Source of the DNA: Actinoallomurus bryophytorum
GTDB taxonomy: Bacteria; Actinomycetota; Actinomycetes; Streptosporangiales; Streptosporangiaceae
NCBI RefSeq assembly: GCF_006716425.1
Contig: NZ_VFOZ01000001.1
Span: 744,001-808,000 of the forward strand
Direction of reading: 5' to 3'
Length of the DNA stretch: 64,000 nt
A model generated the notes under the pieces. The model was not told where the DNA came from. It saw only the letters and a list, made by a program, of their open reading frames with translations, and did no database searches. Below, piece after piece: positions 62,217 to 64,000 of this stretch. Each line of letters starts with the position of its first letter. Positions within the stretch are counted from its first letter, which is position 1. The translations under genes and the position numbers were made by a program.

Positions 62217-63815
62217 TCAGCCGCCGGCGCGCAGGGCCGCTGTCAGGGCACGGAACTCTCCGATGCGGAGGCCGCGCGCCGCCAGGGCGTACAGGCATCC
62301 CCCGGTCAGGACCGCCGCGCAGACGATGATGAGGGAGCCGGTACGGCCCGTCCCCAGTGCCGGGCCGAGGACCCGTACGGTGCCGGCGGCGGCGAGCCCG
62401 GCGAGGACCGCGGCGGCCAGCATCCGGACATGGGCGCTGACCAGCCGGTGCCCGTCGACCCGGCCGAGCCGGCGGCGGAGCACCCAGACCGTGACGAGCA
62501 TCCCGGCGGTGTAGGCGAGCGCCGAGGAGGCGGCGAGCGCGATGACCAGGTGCGGGCCGGGCGTGATCCGCGTGGCGGCCAGGCAGGCCGCGACGGTGAC
62601 GGCGGAGACGCCGATGCCGAGCAGCGCCGGGACACGCGTGTCGCCGAGCGCGTAGAAGACCCGGAGCATGATCTGGTACCCGGCGAACGGCACCAGCGCG
62701 AACCCGTAGGCCGCGAGCACCGTCCCGGTCAGCCGGGCGGCGTCGGGCGAGGCGTTCCCGTACGCGAACAGCAGCGTGGTGAGCCGCGGCCCGAGCACGA
62801 TGAGCGCGGCGGCGATCGGCACGAGCACGACGCCGGCCAGCCGCAGGCTCTGGGACAGGTCGGCGATGACCTTGGCGAGGTCACGCTCGGCCGCCGCCCG
62901 TGACATCCGGGGCAGCACGCCGGTGATGAGGCTGACCGCGATGACGGCGTACGGCAGCTGGAACAGGGTGTAGGCGTTGGAGTAGACACTGACGGCGCCG
63001 GCCCCGGCCTGCGAGGCGATCCGGGTGACCACGACGAAGACCGCCTGCGCGGCGACCACGGAGGTGAGCGTCCAGCCGGCCAGGACGGCGATCCTGCGCA
63101 CCCCGATGCCCCGCGGATCGGCCCGCAGCCGCAGCCGGAACCCGGCCCGGCGGCTCGCGAGGGCGAGTACGGCCGTCTGCGCGGCGACCCCGGCGCTCGT
63201 ACCGGCCGAGAGCATCAGCGTCTGGGCGTGCGTGAGACTCTCCATCTTCCCGGTCCCGCCGAGCAGCAGGAAGACGAGCGCGGTGGCGATGACGACGAGG
63301 TTGTTGGCCACGGGCGCCCACTGCGGCGACGCGAAACGGCCACGGGCGTTGAGCACCGCCGACAGGGTCGCGCTCACGCCGTAGAAGAGGATCTGGGGCA
63401 TGAAGAACCGGGTGAAGACGATCGCCAGGTGGCGCTGCGGCGGGCTGAAGCCGGGGACGTAGAGGTCGACGATGAGGGGCGCGGCGATGATCGTCACGAT
63501 CACCACCGCGGCGAGAGCGTAGACGACGAGCGACAGCAGCCGCTGGGCGAAGACGTCCCCGTCGACGTCGCCGTTGGTGGCCGTACGGATCAGCAGCGGC
63601 ACGAGGACGCTGGCGAGCGCGCCGCCGAGGACGAGCTCGTAGATCGTGTTCGGGGTGACGTTGGCGGCGGTGTACGCGTCGAGGAGCCGCGTTCCCAGCC
63701 CGAGCGCGGCCACGAGCGCCAGCGTGCGGACGAACCCGGTCACCCGCGAGACGACGATCGCCACCACCATCGCCCGCCCACTCCGCAGCAGCCGCGGCTC
63801 CCCCACCTCCGACAC
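62217..63815 (-). CDS. MurJ/MviN-family lipid flippase
   Basis: A 532-residue polytopic membrane protein with about 14 hydrophobic helices. MVVAIVVSRVTGFVRTLALV and LDAYTAANVTPNTIYELVLG form the MurJ N-terminus; FYGVSATLSAVLNARGRFAS and the GYQIMLRVFYALGDTRVPAL segment follow. It lacks the extra kinase-like extension of the mycobacterial MurJ. It may flip lipid II or another lipid-linked glycan. GTG start with GGAGGAGAC upstream. Confidence 0.88.
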   Translation of the reverse strand: MSEVGEPRLLRSGRAMVVAIVVSRVTGFVRTLALVAALGLGTRLLDAYTAANVTPNTIYELVLGGALASVLVPLLIRTATNGDVDGDVFAQRLLSLVVYALAAVVIVTIIAAPLIVDLYVPGFSPPQRHLAIVFTRFFMPQILFYGVSATLSAVLNARGRFASPQWAPVANNLVVIATALVFLLLGGTGKMESLTHAQTLMLSAGTSAGVAAQTAVLALASRRAGFRLRLRADPRGIGVRRIAVLAGWTLTSVVAAQAVFVVVTRIASQAGAGAVSVYSNAYTLFQLPYAVIAVSLITGVLPRMSRAAAERDLAKVIADLSQSLRLAGVVLVPIAAALIVLGPRLTTLLFAYGNASPDAARLTGTVLAAYGFALVPFAGYQIMLRVFYALGDTRVPALLGIGVSAVTVAACLAATRITPGPHLVIALAASSALAYTAGMLVTVWVLRRRLGRVDGHRLVSAHVRMLAAAVLAGLAAAGTVRVLGPALGTGRTGSLIIVCAAVLTGGCLYALAARGLRIGEFRALTAALRAGG

Positions 63816-64000
63816 GTCTCCTCCACAGGTTGATACGGAGCAGTATGTCCGATCCGGGGAGGCGGTCCGGGTGCCGAGGGGTGCCGGCCCGACGGCAGGC
63901 GCGCCGTCACGATCGTCCGGCGGGGAAGACTTTCATGAGCCGCTGCTCGGTATGCCTGACGGCTACACGGACGTCGCGATCCGTGCCCAGAGGCCGGCGG
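63816..64000. other. right edge, no callable gene
   Basis: Two plus-strand frames stay open to the edge (one with ATG at 63845, another reading LLGMPDGYTDVAIRAQRPA from about 63941). Neither has a convincing ribosome-binding site or family resemblance; a divergent gene may start here. Confidence 0.3.

Noticed and set aside
60135-62903. 922-codon plus-strand frame across several minus-strand genes
   Set aside because: It covers the EEP gene, a pseudogene, a conserved gene and part of MurJ; no start signal or family resemblance.
1-64000. Prophage or integrative element
   Set aside because: No integrase, phage structural, conjugation or att-like duplicated tRNA sequence is visible; the tRNA-Glu has no partial copy nearby.

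Overview
The window is high-GC actinomycete DNA. GTG and TTG starts, purine-rich ribosome-binding sites, an F420-pathway gene (cofC), an IclR regulator divergent from leuCD, WhiJ/BldB-type regulators and an AfsR-type giant regulator all point to a filamentous actinomycete. The backbone gene order recalls the Streptomyces mutM-rnc-rpmF-coaD to ddl-gpsA-hup-leuDC neighbourhood, but family make-up suggests Streptosporangiales/Thermomonosporaceae. The genus is inference only and was not tested by any search.

Layout. (1) 1-4.8 kb: minus-strand housekeeping run: small coiled-coil protein, acyP, mutM, rnc, rpmF, a DUF177 protein, coaD, rsmD. (2) 4.9-11.3 kb: accessory insert between rsmD and recG: LPFTG surface protein, membrane protein, DUF574 methyltransferase, SpoIIE-type phosphatase, CsbD stress protein, divergent Lrp/DUF2000 pair, HEAT-repeat protein. 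(3) 11.5-21.2 kb: recG, a fakA-like gene, rpmB, phosphoesterase, a two-gene membrane unit, thiD, a membrane-anchored CBM2 protein, thiL, a stand-alone Lrp ligand domain and a DUF3515 lipoprotein. (4) 21.2-40.2 kb: a second accessory block between DUF3515 and ddl, dominated by a sugar cassette: GH65 phosphorylase, beta-phosphoglucomutase, a CUT2 ABC importer, secreted GH27 and cytoplasmic GH36 alpha-galactosidases, GalT and a divergent DeoR repressor. An orphan TnpB element splits the ABC genes. The block continues with an AKR/LysR deletion scar, YceI, a sigma factor, an ankyrin protein, a reduced amidase and a beta-propeller lipoprotein. (5) 40.2-49.4 kb: ddl, a trans-sulfuration enzyme, gpsA, plsC, cofC, hup, leuD, leuC and an ndgR-like IclR gene. 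(6) 49.4-64 kb: a minisatellite, thioredoxin-like protein/MerR pair, a second DUF574 methyltransferase, an XRE/DUF397/ATPase regulatory triad, DUF2332, a 1053-aa AfsR/SARP regulator, tRNA-Glu(CTC), an endonuclease/exonuclease-type phosphatase, a broken methyltransferase and a MurJ-family flippase.

How the genes work together. The sugar cassette reads as follows: secreted GH27 frees a sugar, the lipoprotein and CUT2 importer take it up, and GH36, GalT, GH65 and the phosphomutase feed it to central metabolism under DeoR control. Perfect hairpins follow the binding-protein, GH27 and permease genes, suggesting graded expression. Other notable signals are a thiL gene with no ATG/GTG/TTG start, a TnpB element whose removal in silico rejoins the ATPase and permease genes, three copies of a 16-base motif, three minisatellite arrays, a duplicated HEAT 3' end, and two gene remnants.
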